NCBI RefSeq assembly: GCF_010668805.1
Contig: NZ_WUFT01000002.1
Location: 248,001-312,000 of the forward strand
Direction of reading: 5' to 3'
From: Rhizobium phaseoli
GTDB lineage: Bacteria; Pseudomonadota; Alphaproteobacteria; Rhizobiales; Rhizobiaceae
Length of the DNA stretch: 64,000 nt
Part shown: positions 33,536-44,082 of the stretch, in pieces
How the letters are laid out: each line of letters begins with the position of its first letter
How positions within the stretch are numbered: position 1 is the first letter of the stretch
Notes under the pieces: generated by a model
What the model saw: only the letters and a program-made list of their open reading frames with translations
What the model was told of the DNA's origin: nothing
Databases searched by the model: none
Program-made: the position numbers and the translations under genes

Positions 33536-35299
33536 TCACGCCTCGCTCATGCTCCAGATCACCGTCCAGGGCGCGAGATCACCGCCATCGCTGCGGCCCA
33601 GACAGAATATCGTCTCAGCGTCAAGCTGTTGCTGGTCGAGCGGCGACACCGCATCGTCGCCGAGGTTGGCGCGCAGATGAAGATGCCGGCTTTCCGCAAG
33701 GGTCCAATCCACCGCGATCGCATTTCCCGCCGAGCGGTAGACCGCGCTTCCACCGGCCGCACCCTTTAGCAAAGGAACGATCCTCCGGTGCCGGAGGTCG
33801 AGAAGTGTCCGGTAATATTCAAGCACGTCAGAGGCAGTGCGTTTCGACCAATCCAATTTGGCCGCAGCAAAGGTCGATGGCGCCGTCGGGTCGAGAAGGT
33901 CCTCGGCGTCGAAGCCCGGCAGACGCGAAAGCTCCTCGCGCCGGCCTTTCCTGACCTTCTCGTTCAGTTCCTCGTCGAAATCGCAGAAAAACGGGAAAGG
34001 CTCTGCAGCACCCCATTCCTCGCCCATGAACAGCATCGGTATCTCCGGCGCCAACAGATAGATTGATATGACGGCTTTGACGGCATCTGCCGGGCTCGAC
34101 ACCATGACCCGGTCGCCCTGCGCCCGATTGCCGATCTGGTCATGGTTCTGGATGAACGAGATGAAAGCCGTTGGCGGCAGGTGACCGCTCGGCTTGCCCC
34201 GACTTCCCCCGCGATAGGGCATGTGCTCTCCCTGGAACACGAAACCTTCCGCCAGTGCCCGGCCGAGCTTGCCGGCGTCGCCGGCGTAGTCGGCGTAATA
34301 GCCGAAGGTTTCACCGGTGGCGGTGATATGCAGCACATGGTGGACGTCGTCGTTCCACTGGGCCGTGAATAGCTTTGCTTCGCCGTTTTCGTCACGCTTC
34401 AACAGGTCGCTGTCATTCTCCTCGTTTTCAACGATCAGATGAACGTGCCGGTCGCCGGCTGCAACCCTGACGCGGCGGGCAAGCTCGTAAAGAAGATGCT
34501 CGCCGCTATCGTCCTTGATCGCGTGAACGGCATCGAAGCGGAAGCCGTCGAGCCTGAATTCGGTGATCCAGTAGACGGCGTTCTCAATGACATATTCACG
34601 GACCATCTGAGATCCGTCGCCGTCATAGTTGAGGCCGTGGCCCCAGGGCGTCTTGTGATGGTCGGTAAAGAGCGGCGCATAGGAAGGGATATAATTCCCG
34701 TCAGGTCCGAAGTGGTTGTAGACCACATCGAGGAATACCGAGATGCCGCGCTCATGCGCCGCATCCACCAACGCCATGAAATCCTCCGGCCGGCCATAGC
34801 TGCTGTCAGGAGCATAGGGCAGCACGCCGTCATAACCCCAGCTGTAACGGCCGGGGAATTCGCTGACCGGCATGATCTGCAACGCCGTGACACCTAACTC
34901 CCGCAGATGATCGAGCCGCTCGATCGCAGCTTCGAAAGTCCCCTCCGGCGTGAAGCAGCCGATATGCATCTCGTAGATGATCATCTCTTCCCAGGGCCGG
35001 CCGGTCCAGTCATTCGTCTTCCAGCGATAGGAGGACAGGTCGATCACTTCACTCGGGCCGTGTACATCCTGCGGCTGGAATCGCGAGGCGGGATCGGGAA
35101 TTTCGAGACCGTCGGGCAGGACGAAGCGATAGCGCGTGCTGGGATGAGCGTCTTTGACCGTGCAATGATGCCAGCCGTCTTCAGCAGCCTGCATCGGGCG
35201 CGGCTCGGCGCCTTCGATCTTCAACGACACGCTTTCATGCAGGGGAGCCCAGAGGCGAAACAGAATCCCGTCTTCGATGAATGCGGGGCCGAACGTCAT
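33536..35299 (-). CDS. treZ: Malto-oligosyltrehalose trehalohydrolase
   Basis: 587 residues. An N-terminal CBM48-like domain (ILFRLWAPLHESVSLKIEGA) precedes a GH13 barrel with HIGCFTPEGTFEAAIERLDH, VYNHFGPDGNY, nucleophile Asp256 (GFRFDAVHAI), acid Glu291 (LIVENEEND) and ISFIQNHDQIGNRA; the VYNHFGPDGNY segment is characteristic of TreZ. It releases trehalose from maltooligosyltrehalose. Its normal partner TreY (the synthase) is not in the window. The start is not sharply defined: ATG 35299 or TTG 35308. Confidence 0.92.
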   Translation of the reverse strand: MTFGPAFIEDGILFRLWAPLHESVSLKIEGAEPRPMQAAEDGWHHCTVKDAHPSTRYRFVLPDGLEIPDPASRFQPQDVHGPSEVIDLSSYRWKTNDWTGRPWEEMIIYEMHIGCFTPEGTFEAAIERLDHLRELGVTALQIMPVSEFPGRYSWGYDGVLPYAPDSSYGRPEDFMALVDAAHERGISVFLDVVYNHFGPDGNYIPSYAPLFTDHHKTPWGHGLNYDGDGSQMVREYVIENAVYWITEFRLDGFRFDAVHAIKDDSGEHLLYELARRVRVAAGDRHVHLIVENEENDSDLLKRDENGEAKLFTAQWNDDVHHVLHITATGETFGYYADYAGDAGKLGRALAEGFVFQGEHMPYRGGSRGKPSGHLPPTAFISFIQNHDQIGNRAQGDRVMVSSPADAVKAVISIYLLAPEIPMLFMGEEWGAAEPFPFFCDFDEELNEKVRKGRREELSRLPGFDAEDLLDPTAPSTFAAAKLDWSKRTASDVLEYYRTLLDLRHRRIVPLLKGAAGGSAVYRSAGNAIAVDWTLAESRHLHLRANLGDDAVSPLDQQQLDAETIFCLGRSDGGDLAPWTVIWSMSEA

Positions 35300-35343
35300 T
35301 TTGGTCAAGGGAAAGCCTTCGGTGAGTGGGGATAGATTTATTT

Positions 35344-35366
35344 AACTTTTGCGGGAGCAAAAAGTT
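35344..35366. other. Imperfect stem-loop between kinase operon and treZ
   Basis: AACTTTTGC and GCAAAAAGTT, separated by GGGAG, can pair with one bulge. The site lies 84 bp after the stop of the sensor kinase and 45 bp before treZ, both leftward. It could be a weak terminator for the kinase operon or an operator for treZ; no T-run follows it. Confidence 0.25.
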
Positions 35367-35449
35367 TCGTCCGCAATTGGACACGCAAAAGCGGCAACGG
35401 TCGCGGGGATGACCGCGCTGCTCGCCTCGGTATGTTTACGCTTCGATCG

Positions 35450-37126
35450 TCAGGCCGCAGCGACTTTACCCGAGAGTGCCTTATCCATGGCCACCTGAAG
35501 CTGTTCCTGTGTGAACGGCTTCGTCATCCTGAGCATCCGGCCGAGGCCGTGGTCTTCAGAAAACTCGGCATAGCCCGAGGCGAGGATGATCGGCAGGCCC
35601 GGGAAGGCCGAGCGGAGGTGGCGCGCAAGCTCGGCGCCTGTCATGCCGGGCATGGCATGATCGGTGATGACGAGATCGCAATCCCGTCCGTCGGCGAGGA
35701 ATTCCAGGGCCTGCGAGGCGGAAGACGCCTCCCGCGGCAAGTGCCCCAGATCCTCCAGCATCGCCACGGTTCCCGTTCGGACAAGCGCGTCGTCATCGAC
35801 GACCAGAATGGCAAGCGCTCTCGACACCGGTTTCAGAGGCTCCGTCGCCGGAGGCTCGACGACCGGCTGTACCTCAACGAAAGTCTCGGCGACGGGCAGC
35901 CACAGGGATATCGTCGTGCCGCTGCCCCTGGCGCTCGATATCTGGATCGAGCCCCCGGATTGGGCCGCCAGACCATGCACCATCGACAGGCCGAGACCGG
36001 TGCCCTTGCCGACTCCCTTGGTGGTGAAAAACGGTTCAGCGGCACGCGAGACGGTGGCCTCATCCATCCCCTCGCCATCGTCCGACACCGATATCCGGAT
36101 GTAATTCCCGCCCGCGAGACCGGCCGGCCGAGCTTCTTCGGCGGCCGCCGCGGCAACCGTCACGGCGCCGCCGCTTTCGAGTGCATCGCGAGCATTGACG
36201 AACAGGTTGAGCAGCGCCAATTCCAGTTGGTTGCTGTCCACCAAAAGGGGTGCCAGATCTGCCGGAATGCGCTTGCGGATTTCGACGCGCGGCCCGACCG
36301 CCTTGGCAAGAAGATCCTCGACGTTTTCGAACAGCCTGAGGAAATCGACCGCCTGCGGCTTGAGTTCCTGGCGGCGGGCGAAGGCAAGCAGGCGCTGGGT
36401 CAGCGCCGTGCCGCGCTCGGCCGCCTGGATCGCATTCGTCAGCAGACGTTCGCTGCGTTCATCGGCCGGAAGCCGCTTCTTCAGAAGGCCCAGACTGCCG
36501 AGCACTGCCATGAGAAGATTGTTGAAGTCATGCGCCACACCGCCGGTCAAATGGCCGATCGTATCGAGCTTCTGCGCCTCGAACAGTTGCGCCAGCGCCT
36601 CCTCGCGCTCGCGCGTCTTTTGATCGATCCGGTGCTCCAACTCCTCGTTGAGCTCCCGCAACTGAGCGGCCGAGGCCTCGAGCTCGGCGGTGCGCTGGCG
36701 AACCCGGGCCTCCAGTTCCGTATTCAGCCGTTCGAGTTCCCGCGTCTTCCTATAGAGATCGGCAAAGACCCGGACCTTGGCTCTCAGCACCTCGGGCACG
36801 ATCGGCACGGAGACGTAGTCAACGGCGCCCACCGCATAACCGCGCAGCCGATCGGGTTCGGCCAGCATGACGGCGGAGACGAAGATGATCGGCGTGTTCT
36901 GATACCGCGGGTGTTGCCGGATCATGCCGACAAGTTCGAACCCATCCTGCTCGGGCATGCAGACATCGACGAGGATCACGGCGATCTCGGTGCGCAACAA
37001 ATGCTCGAAGGCTTCGCGCGCCGATTGCGCCTTGATGAGGTTCTCTTTGAGTTCTTCGAGTATGACCTCGTAACTCAAAAGCTTTGCGGGTTGATCATCG
37101 ACGAGGAGGATGTTGACGGGGTTCAT
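35450..37126 (-). CDS. Receiver-histidine kinase-receiver hybrid protein
   Basis: 558 residues, soluble. An N-terminal receiver (phospho-acceptor Asp54 in VDVCMPEQDG) is joined by a coiled coil (residues 125-185) to a HisKA domain with His199 (TGGVAHDFNNLL), an ATPase domain (DDGEGMDEATV, GTGLGLSMVHG), and a C-terminal receiver (VITDHAMPGMTG). Oddity: in receiver 1 the conserved Lys before the cis-Pro is replaced by Val (DYVSVPI), so its switching may be unconventional. ATG 37126, with GAGG eight bases upstream, is 10 bp after the stop of the giant kinase, so the two are co-expressed and may exchange phosphate. Confidence 0.88.
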   Translation of the reverse strand: MNPVNILLVDDQPAKLLSYEVILEELKENLIKAQSAREAFEHLLRTEIAVILVDVCMPEQDGFELVGMIRQHPRYQNTPIIFVSAVMLAEPDRLRGYAVGAVDYVSVPIVPEVLRAKVRVFADLYRKTRELERLNTELEARVRQRTAELEASAAQLRELNEELEHRIDQKTREREEALAQLFEAQKLDTIGHLTGGVAHDFNNLLMAVLGSLGLLKKRLPADERSERLLTNAIQAAERGTALTQRLLAFARRQELKPQAVDFLRLFENVEDLLAKAVGPRVEIRKRIPADLAPLLVDSNQLELALLNLFVNARDALESGGAVTVAAAAAEEARPAGLAGGNYIRISVSDDGEGMDEATVSRAAEPFFTTKGVGKGTGLGLSMVHGLAAQSGGSIQISSARGSGTTISLWLPVAETFVEVQPVVEPPATEPLKPVSRALAILVVDDDALVRTGTVAMLEDLGHLPREASSASQALEFLADGRDCDLVITDHAMPGMTGAELARHLRSAFPGLPIILASGYAEFSEDHGLGRMLRMTKPFTQEQLQVAMDKALSGKVAAA

Positions 37127-37136
37127 GGCCAGGTCC

Positions 37137-40100
37137 TCAGCGGTGCAGCCACATGCGAAGAGCCGACAAAAGCTGCTCGGTATTGACCGGCTTCGCCAGA
37201 TAGTCGGAGGCGCCCGCTTCCAGGCATTTCTCACGGTCGCCTTTCATCGCCTTGGCCGTCAGCGCCAGGATCGGCAGCCGCCGGAACCGGGGCTCCGAAC
37301 GGATGACCTGCATCGTCTCGTAACCGTCCATTCCAGGCATCATGATATCCATCAGCACGATCGCAACCGAGTGTTCGTTGTTGATGACGTCGATGGCTTC
37401 GCTGCCGGTTGTCGCGGTCAGCACCCGCATTCCCCGGCGTTCCAGCACGCTGCTCAGCGCGAAGATGTTGCGGGCATCGTCGTCGACGAGCAGTACAGTC
37501 TCGCCGACAAGATCCTCGTCCGAGCTGTGCAATTCCTGCAGCGTCGCCTGTTTTGCAGGTGGCAGGTCGGCGAAGACCCGGTGCAGGAACAGCGCAGTTT
37601 CATCGAGAAGACGTTCCGGAGACTCCACGCCCTTCACGACGACGCTTCGCGCCATGCTGTGCAGCGTCGCATCTTCCTCTGGAGAAAGCTCCCGTCCGGT
37701 GAATACGACCACCGGAACCTCACCGATCTCGGCGTCGTCGCGTATTTTCTCCAGAACGTCGAAGCCGGACATGTCCGGAAGGGAAAGGTCGAGCACAACA
37801 CAGTCTGGAGGATCCTGCCTGAGGGCGGCGAGTGCTTCCGATCCGGAGCCGACGCTGGTGATGTCGATGTCGTCATGTCCGAGAAGGGCAGTGACGCTCA
37901 ACCGCTCGGCCTCGTTGTCTTCCACGAGCAACAGATGCTTGCGGCGCGGTTGCGCATAAGCTTTCAAGCGCGACAGCGCCTTGCCGAGGCCCTCCGGCGT
38001 CGTCGGCTTGCTCATGAAGGCGAAGGCACCGCGGGTCAGCCCATGCTGGCGATCCTCATCGAGGCTGATGATCTGCACCGGGATATGCCGCGTCTGCGGG
38101 TTCTGTTTGAGCTGGCTGAGCACCGTCCAGCCGAGCATATCGGGCAGGAATATGTCGAGCGAGATCGCTGCCGGCCTGTAGTCCTGCGCGAGTGCCAACG
38201 CATCGCCGCCACGCATCGCCACCAGAACCCTGAATCCATTGTCGCGGGCGAGATCGACCAGGACGCGGGCATAATGCGGATCATCCTCGACGATGAGCAG
38301 CACCGAATCGCCGGCCGCTATCCGATGACGATCGTCTTCAACATGTTCGGCAGGTTTTTCGGCTCGTCGGCTGGCTGCCGCCTCGGCGAATTCCACGACA
38401 TTTGCCGGTGGGGCTGATTTCGGCGCAACCGCGCCGGCACCGACATAGGTGAGCGGCAGATAGAGGACGAAGGTGCTGCCGACGCCGGGCGTGCTGCGGA
38501 GCTGGATCTCACCCCCCAAGAGGTTTGCCAGCTCGCGGCTGATCGCCAGACCAAGGCCGGTGCCGCCATATTTGCGGCTCGTCGAGGCATCCGCCTGCTG
38601 GAACGCCTCGAAAATGATGCGCTGCTTTTCCGGGGGGATGCCGATGCCGGTGTCAACGACTTCGAAGGCGATAACCGAAGGCGCATGCCGGAGCGAGGGA
38701 TGATCGGGCGACCAGCCGCTTGCCGCCAACCCGACACGAAGCGTGACGCCGCCTTGCGCGGTGAATTTAAAGGCGTTCGACAGCAGGTTCTTGAGGATCT
38801 GCTGCAGCCGCTTCGAATCCGTAATGATGCTCTTGGTAATATCGCCACCGACCTCGACCGCGAATGACAGGCTCCGATTTTCCGCCTCATGCCGGAATGG
38901 CCGGGCCATCATCTCAAGCAGGTTGCTGAGGAAAATCTCCTCGGCATCGACCGACACCGTTCCGGACTCGATCTTCGACAGGTCGAGGATATCGCTGATC
39001 AGGTTGAGGAGATCGGTTCCGGCGCCGTGGATGGTCTTGGCGAACTCGACCTGTTTTCCCGACAGGTTGCCATCCGGATTTTCCCCCAATTGCTGGCCGA
39101 GGATGAGGATCGAATTCAGCGGCGTGCGCAGCTCATGCGACATGTTGGCGAGAAATTCGGATTTGTACTTCGATGTCAGGGCCAGCTCGGTTGCTTTTTC
39201 CTCCAGCGCGCGCCGGGCCTGCTCGATCTCCTGGTTCTTCGCCTCGACTTCGACGTTGCGTTCTTCCAGCTGCTGCGCCTTCTGACCGAGCTGCTCGTTG
39301 GTCTGCTGCAACTCGCGTTGCTGCGTCTGCAACTCGGCGGCGAGCTGTTGGGACTGTTTGAGCAGGCCTTCGGTCTGCATAGTCGCTTCGATCGAGTTGA
39401 GCACGATACCGATCGACGTCGTCAGCTGGTCGAGGAATGACAGCTGCAGCTCGGTGAATTCGCCGGCGGAGGCAAGCTCGATCACTGCCTTCACCTGCCC
39501 CTCGAAATGCACCGGCAGCACGATCGCGCTTCGCGGCAGGGTCGTGAACACGCCGGAACTGATCGGAACGACATTATCGGGAAGGTCGGTGACCAGGATG
39601 CGGCGAGCATCGCTGGCACATTGGCCGACCAGTCCCTGGCCGAATTCGAGCCGTGCCGGGTGCGCCGCCTCGACCCCTTGCGCATAGACGGAGAGCAGAG
39701 ACAAGACCGGCTGCCGCTCATCGGCATCCACCTGGTAGATCACCCCCTGATGCGCTCCGACCAGCGGCGCCAGCTCCGACAGCAGCATCTTGCCGACCAG
39801 CGTCAGATCGCGCTGTCCCTGCAACATGTTGGTGAAGCGCGCCAGGTTGGTCTTCAACCAGTCCTGCTCGGTGTTGCGCTCGGTGGTGAGGCGCAGGTTG
39901 TCGATCATCGTGTTGATATTGTCCTTGAGCTCGGCCACTTCACCGCGCGCGTCGACCTTGATCGAACGCGTCAGGTCGCCCTTGGTAACCGCGGTCGCCA
40001 CCTCGGCAATGGCGCGCACCTGCGTCGTCAGGTTGGCGGCAAGCAGGTTGACGTTGCCGGTCAAATCCTTCCAGGTCCCCGCCGTACCCGGCACATTCGC

Positions 40101-43100
40101 CTGGCCGCCAAGGCGGCCTTCCACGCCGACTTCGCGCGCCACCGTGGTCACCTGATCGGCGAAGGTCGCGAGCGTATTGGTCATGTTGTTGATGGTTTCG
40201 GCGAGCGCTGCCACCTCGCCCTTAGAGGCGACGGTGAGGTTCTGCTTGAGGTCGCCGTTCGCCACCGCCGTCACCACCTTGACGATGCCGCGCACCTGCT
40301 CGGTCAGGTTGGCGGCCATGACGTTGACGGTGTCAGTCAGGTCCTTCCAGGTGCCGGCCACTCCAGGCACCTGCGCCTGGCCGCCGAGCTTACCTTCGGT
40401 GCCGACTTCGCGGGCGACACGCGTCACCTCACCGGCAAAGGCGTTCAGCTGGTCCACCATCGTATTGATGGTGTTCTTCAACTCGAGGATTTCTCCCTTC
40501 ACGTCGACGGTGATCTTGCGCGACAGGTCACCGCGCGCCACGGCGGTCGTGACTTCGGCGATGTTTCGAACCTGGGTCGTCAGGTTGGCGGCAAGCAGAT
40601 TGACGTTGTCGGTCAGATCCTTCCAGGTGCCGGCGACCCCCGGAACGACTGCTTGACCGCCGAGCCTGCCATCGGTCCCAACTTCGCGCGCCACACGCGT
40701 CACTTCGCCGGCGAAGGAGCGAAGCTGATCGACCATGGTATTCAACGTATCCTTCAGCAGCAGGATTTCGCCGCGCACGTCGACGGTAATCTTGCGCGAC
40801 AGGTCGCCATTGGCGATTGCGGTCGCCACCTCGGCGATATTGCGCACCTGCGCCGTCAGATTGCCGGCCATCGAGTTAACGCTGTCGGTCAGGTCCTTCC
40901 AGGTGCCGGCCACACCGGAGACCTGCGCCTGGCCGCCAAGCTTGCCTTCGGTGCCGACTTCACGGGCGACACGCGTCACCTCGCCGGCAAAAGCATTCAG
41001 CTGGTCCACCATCGTGTTGATGGTGTTCTTCAGCTCGAGGATTTCCCCTTTCACGTCGACGGTGATCTTGCGCGACAGGTCGCCGCGCGCCACGGCGGTC
41101 GTGACTTCGGCGATGTTTCTCACCTGGCCGGTCAGGTTGGAGGCCATGGAATTGACGTTCTCGGTCAGGTCCTTCCAGGTGCCGGCGACACCCGGCACCT
41201 GCGCCTGGCCGCCGAGTTTGCCCTCCGTTCCCACCTCGCGCGCGACGCGCGTGACTTCGGAGGCGAACCGGTTCAGCTGGTCGACCATGGTGTTCAGCGT
41301 CTCCTTGAGCTCGAGGATTTCCCCCGAGACCGACACCGTGATCTTCTTCGACAAGTCGCCATTGGCGATCGCGGTCGAGACCTCGGCGATGTTGCGCACC
41401 TGCGCCGTCAGATTGCCCGCCATGGAATTGACGCTGTCGGTCAGATCCTTCCAGGTGCCGGCAACGCCGAGCACGTTCGCCTGGCCGCCGAGCCGGCCTT
41501 CCGTGCCGACCTCGCGTGCCACACGCGTCACTTCGCCGGCAAAGCCGTTCAACTGATCGACCATCGTGTTGATGGTCTCCTTCAGCTCGAGGATTTCTCC
41601 GGACACAGTGACGGTGATCTTCTTGGACAGGTCTCCCTGAGCGACGGCGGTGGCGACTTCGGCGATGTTGCGCACCTGGCCCGTCAGGTTGGAAGCCATG
41701 GAATTGACGCTGTCGGTCAGATCCTTCCAGGTGCCGGCGACGCCGCGCACATTGGCCTGGCCGCCGAGCCGGCCTTCGGTTCCGACTTCGCGTGCGACGC
41801 GGGTGACTTCCGAAGCGAAGGCGTTCAGCTGATCGACCATCGTATTGATGGTTTCCTTCAGCTCGAGAATCTCACCCTTCACGTCGACGGTGATCTTCTT
41901 CGACAGGTCGCCATTGGCAATTGCGGTCGAGACTTCGGCGATATTGCGCACCTGCGCCGTCAGGTTGCCGCCCATCGAGTTGACGTTTTCGGTCAGATCC
42001 TTCCAGGTACCGGCAACGCCGCGCACATTGGCCTGGCCGCCAAGCCGGCCCTCGGTGCCGACTTCGCGGGCAACGCGGGTCACTTCCGATGCAAAGGCAT
42101 TCAGCTGGTCGACCATCGTGTTGATGGTCTCCTTCAGCTCCAGGATTTCCCCCGACACCGTCACCGTGATCTTCTTCGACAGGTCACCATTGGCGATCGC
42201 GGTCGAGACCTCGGCGATGTTGCGCACCTGCGCCGTCAGGTTGGAGGCCATCGAATTGACGTTATCGGTCAAGTCCTTCCAGGTGCCGGCGACACCCGGC
42301 ACCTGCGCCTGTCCGCCAAGCCGGCCCTCGGTGCCGACTTCACGCGCCACGCGCGTCACCTCGCCGGCAAAGCCGTTGAGCTGGTCGACCATGGTGTTGA
42401 TGGTTTCCTTCAATTCCAGGATTTCGCCCGAGACGTCGACGGTGATCTTGCGCGACAGGTCGCCGCGGGCGACAGCCGTCGTCACCTGGGCAATGTTGCG
42501 GACCTGGGCGGTCAGGTTGCCGCACATGGCGTTGACGCTGTCGGTCAGATCCTTCCAGGTGCCGGCCACACCCGGCACCAGGGCCTGCCCGCCGAGCTTG
42601 CCCTCGGTGCCCACCTCACGGGCAACGCGCGTCACTTCCGAGGCGAAAGACCTCAACTGGTCGACCATGGTGTTGATCGCTTCCTTCAGCTGCAGGATCT
42701 CGCCGCGCACGTCGACAGTGATCTTCTTGGAAAGGTCGCCGTTGGCAACGGCGATCGTCACCTCAGCGATGTTGCGCACCTGCGCCGTCAGGTTCGAGGC
42801 CATCGAGTTCACGCTCTCGGTAAGGTCCTTCCAGACGCCCGTCACTTCAGGCACCTGCGCCTGTCCGCCGAGTTTTCCGTCGGTGCCGACCTCGCGCGCC
42901 ACGCGCGTTACTTCCGACGTGAAGACGCTCAGCTGCTTGATCATCGTGTTGACGATATCGGCCGAGCGCAGGAATTCGCCCTTCAGCGGCCGGCCGTCGA
43001 CATCGAGCGGCACGGTCTGCAACAGATCGCCCTTGGCGACTGCGGTGATTGTCCGCGTGACGGCCGTCGTCGGCCACAGGAGATCGTCGATCAGGCCGTT

Positions 43101-43436
43101 GATCGAGCCTTCCATCTCCGACCAGGACCCGTCGGAGAGACCGAAGCGCACCCGCGTGCTCGTCCGCCCGTCCCGGCCGACCACCTGGCCGACATGTTCG
43201 AGCTGCTGGGCCATACGCTGATTGCCGGCGATGATGTCGTTGAGGGCATCGGCGATCTTGCCGGTGACGCCGGTCAGATCCGACCGCATCCGCACGGAAA
43301 AATCGCCGCGCCGGACCGCAACAAGGACCTCCAGAAGGGCACTGGCGTCATCGAATGCCATGGTTTTGTGGTCGTGCCCATTGACGCCGTCTGCCGCAAC
43401 GACATCGCGCGAAAATTCACTGGTCTGCTTGCTCAC
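37137..43436 (-). CDS. Giant soluble hybrid histidine kinase with HAMP-type repeats
   Basis: 2,099 residues without membrane helices or signal peptide. Residues 40-131 are a degenerate HAMP-like unit. Residues 132-228 are a 97-residue repeat, followed by ten repeats of exactly 92 residues (229-1148) and a partial one to about 1185. Each repeat runs from [13 protein letters not shown] through [17 protein letters not shown] and [17 protein letters not shown] to [15 protein letters not shown]. Then come a GAF domain (about 1205-1350), a coiled coil, HisKA with His1434 ([10 protein letters not shown]), an ATPase domain, and three receivers (from about 1720, 1840 and 1978), all with phospho-acceptor Asp. 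The repeat is of the type seen in fungal group III (Nik1/Os-1) kinases. Start GTG 43436. Confidence 0.93.
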   Translation of the reverse strand: MSKQTSEFSRDVVAADGVNGHDHKTMAFDDASALLEVLVAVRRGDFSVRMRSDLTGVTGKIADALNDIIAGNQRMAQQLEHVGQVVGRDGRTSTRVRFGLSDGSWSEMEGSINGLIDDLLWPTTAVTRTITAVAKGDLLQTVPLDVDGRPLKGEFLRSADIVNTMIKQLSVFTSEVTRVAREVGTDGKLGGQAQVPEVTGVWKDLTESVNSMASNLTAQVRNIAEVTIAVANGDLSKKITVDVRGEILQLKEAINTMVDQLRSFASEVTRVAREVGTEGKLGGQALVPGVAGTWKDLTDSVNAMCGNLTAQVRNIAQVTTAVARGDLSRKITVDVSGEILELKETINTMVDQLNGFAGEVTRVAREVGTEGRLGGQAQVPGVAGTWKDLTDNVNSMASNLTAQVRNIAEVSTAIANGDLSKKITVTVSGEILELKETINTMVDQLNAFASEVTRVAREVGTEGRLGGQANVRGVAGTWKDLTENVNSMGGNLTAQVRNIAEVSTAIANGDLSKKITVDVKGEILELKETINTMVDQLNAFASEVTRVAREVGTEGRLGGQANVRGVAGTWKDLTDSVNSMASNLTGQVRNIAEVATAVAQGDLSKKITVTVSGEILELKETINTMVDQLNGFAGEVTRVAREVGTEGRLGGQANVLGVAGTWKDLTDSVNSMAGNLTAQVRNIAEVSTAIANGDLSKKITVSVSGEILELKETLNTMVDQLNRFASEVTRVAREVGTEGKLGGQAQVPGVAGTWKDLTENVNSMASNLTGQVRNIAEVTTAVARGDLSRKITVDVKGEILELKNTINTMVDQLNAFAGEVTRVAREVGTEGKLGGQAQVSGVAGTWKDLTDSVNSMAGNLTAQVRNIAEVATAIANGDLSRKITVDVRGEILLLKDTLNTMVDQLRSFAGEVTRVAREVGTDGRLGGQAVVPGVAGTWKDLTDNVNLLAANLTTQVRNIAEVTTAVARGDLSRKITVDVKGEILELKNTINTMVDQLNAFAGEVTRVAREVGTEGKLGGQAQVPGVAGTWKDLTDTVNVMAANLTEQVRGIVKVVTAVANGDLKQNLTVASKGEVAALAETINNMTNTLATFADQVTTVAREVGVEGRLGGQANVPGTAGTWKDLTGNVNLLAANLTTQVRAIAEVATAVTKGDLTRSIKVDARGEVAELKDNINTMIDNLRLTTERNTEQDWLKTNLARFTNMLQGQRDLTLVGKMLLSELAPLVGAHQGVIYQVDADERQPVLSLLSVYAQGVEAAHPARLEFGQGLVGQCASDARRILVTDLPDNVVPISSGVFTTLPRSAIVLPVHFEGQVKAVIELASAGEFTELQLSFLDQLTTSIGIVLNSIEATMQTEGLLKQSQQLAAELQTQQRELQQTNEQLGQKAQQLEERNVEVEAKNQEIEQARRALEEKATELALTSKYKSEFLANMSHELRTPLNSILILGQQLGENPDGNLSGKQVEFAKTIHGAGTDLLNLISDILDLSKIESGTVSVDAEEIFLSNLLEMMARPFRHEAENRSLSFAVEVGGDITKSIITDSKRLQQILKNLLSNAFKFTAQGGVTLRVGLAASGWSPDHPSLRHAPSVIAFEVVDTGIGIPPEKQRIIFEAFQQADASTSRKYGGTGLGLAISRELANLLGGEIQLRSTPGVGSTFVLYLPLTYVGAGAVAPKSAPPANVVEFAEAAASRRAEKPAEHVEDDRHRIAAGDSVLLIVEDDPHYARVLVDLARDNGFRVLVAMRGGDALALAQDYRPAAISLDIFLPDMLGWTVLSQLKQNPQTRHIPVQIISLDEDRQHGLTRGAFAFMSKPTTPEGLGKALSRLKAYAQPRRKHLLLVEDNEAERLSVTALLGHDDIDITSVGSGSEALAALRQDPPDCVVLDLSLPDMSGFDVLEKIRDDAEIGEVPVVVFTGRELSPEEDATLHSMARSVVVKGVESPERLLDETALFLHRVFADLPPAKQATLQELHSSDEDLVGETVLLVDDDARNIFALSSVLERRGMRVLTATTGSEAIDVINNEHSVAIVLMDIMMPGMDGYETMQVIRSEPRFRRLPILALTAKAMKGDREKCLEAGASDYLAKPVNTEQLLSALRMWLHR
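39993..42752 (-). repeat. Tandem 276-bp coding repeats (ten units)
   Basis: Ten in-frame units of 276 bp encode repeats 2-11 of the giant kinase. Segments such as those coding for [13 protein letters not shown] and NTMVDQL recur with few changes every 276 bp. A preceding 291-bp unit (42753-43043) is more divergent. The array is a likely substrate for unequal recombination, so repeat number may vary between strains, and short-read assembly could collapse it. Confidence 0.85.
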
Positions 43437-43555
43437 GAAATCCCCCTTGTTCGACTGGAGGTAAATTAGTGCTCAAGTGGAAAAAGGGTATGGCTGAGGC
43501 GCGCGGTTGCACAGATCGCTGCATCGGGCGTCAGCCGTCAAGTTTCGCCTGCGCG

Positions 43556-43581
43556 GGAACAGTTTCCGGCCGGCCGTCGTT
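43556..43581 (+). promoter_or_regulatory. EcfG/RpoE2-type promoter before the 43.6 kb hypothetical gene
   Basis: GGAAC (43556-43560), a 17-base spacer and CGTT (43578-43581) match the general stress promoter. Transcription would start some 15-20 bp upstream of the ATG at 43606. It reads away from the giant kinase gene. Confidence 0.6.
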
Positions 43582-43605
43582 TCCAACCTGAAAATGGAGA
43601 GCGAC

Positions 43606-44058
43606 ATGTCGAACGTCTCAAGGACAGGCAAGGAAGAGATTAACAACGCGACCAGCCCGACCACCTTCGGGCGGTCGGTCGAGAGCCAGGCGCAGATGCA
43701 GGATGCGGCCGCGCAAGCCTCCCCCGACACCGGCGACGAAATGCTGAACATCTACCGGCTGGAACCGATCGCCAAGCCCGACGATCCCAGATGGGCCAAC
43801 GCTCCCGGTCACGGCGTTATTGTGGTGGCCGCCAGGACGCCGGGCGATGCGAGGATCGTCGCCGCAGCTCGCGAGCTCGACTTCATGGAAGTGGATGCAG
43901 CTCCGGCCGAAGATGTCACCACGGTCAATGCCAGCGCCTTTCGCGACGACAAGCTTTACACCGTCATCGAGATCGATCGGGATAGACGCGACATCAAACG
44001 CGGCATCGTCGACGGTGTGGTTTCGGTCAACACGATCCGACCGGTCGAACCGGATTAA
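43606..44058 (+). CDS. Hypothetical protein, probably stress induced
   Basis: 150 residues of unknown function. Residues 1-50 are polar and probably disordered (TGKEEINNATSPTTFGRSVE). From about residue 55 there is a compact domain: LNIYRLEPIAKPDDPRWANA, HGVIVVAARTPGDARIVAAA, DDKLYTVIEIDRDRRDIKRG. The start at 43606 is set by GGAG six bases upstream and agrees with the EcfG promoter position; a longer frame from 43507 would contain that promoter. It is 24 bp upstream of the next gene and divergent from the kinase operon. Confidence 0.65.
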   Translation: MSNVSRTGKEEINNATSPTTFGRSVESQAQMQDAAAQASPDTGDEMLNIYRLEPIAKPDDPRWANAPGHGVIVVAARTPGDARIVAAARELDFMEVDAAPAEDVTTVNASAFRDDKLYTVIEIDRDRRDIKRGIVDGVVSVNTIRPVEPD

Positions 44059-44082
44059 GACCCTCTTTTCATTGGAGCTCTC

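Noticed and set aside
35432..37186. A 584-codon plus-strand frame
   Set aside because: It is antisense to the receiver-kinase-receiver gene, has no family features, and begins in the gap without a ribosome binding site.
39993..42752. CRISPR-like regular repetition
   Set aside because: The period is 276 bp, in frame within a gene, with no spacers of unrelated sequence and no cas genes.
39507..43469. A 1,320-codon open frame on the plus strand
   Set aside because: It lies wholly antisense to the repeat-containing kinase. The absence of stops follows from the repeated, GC-biased codons of the real gene; the frame has no ribosome binding site and a low-complexity composition.
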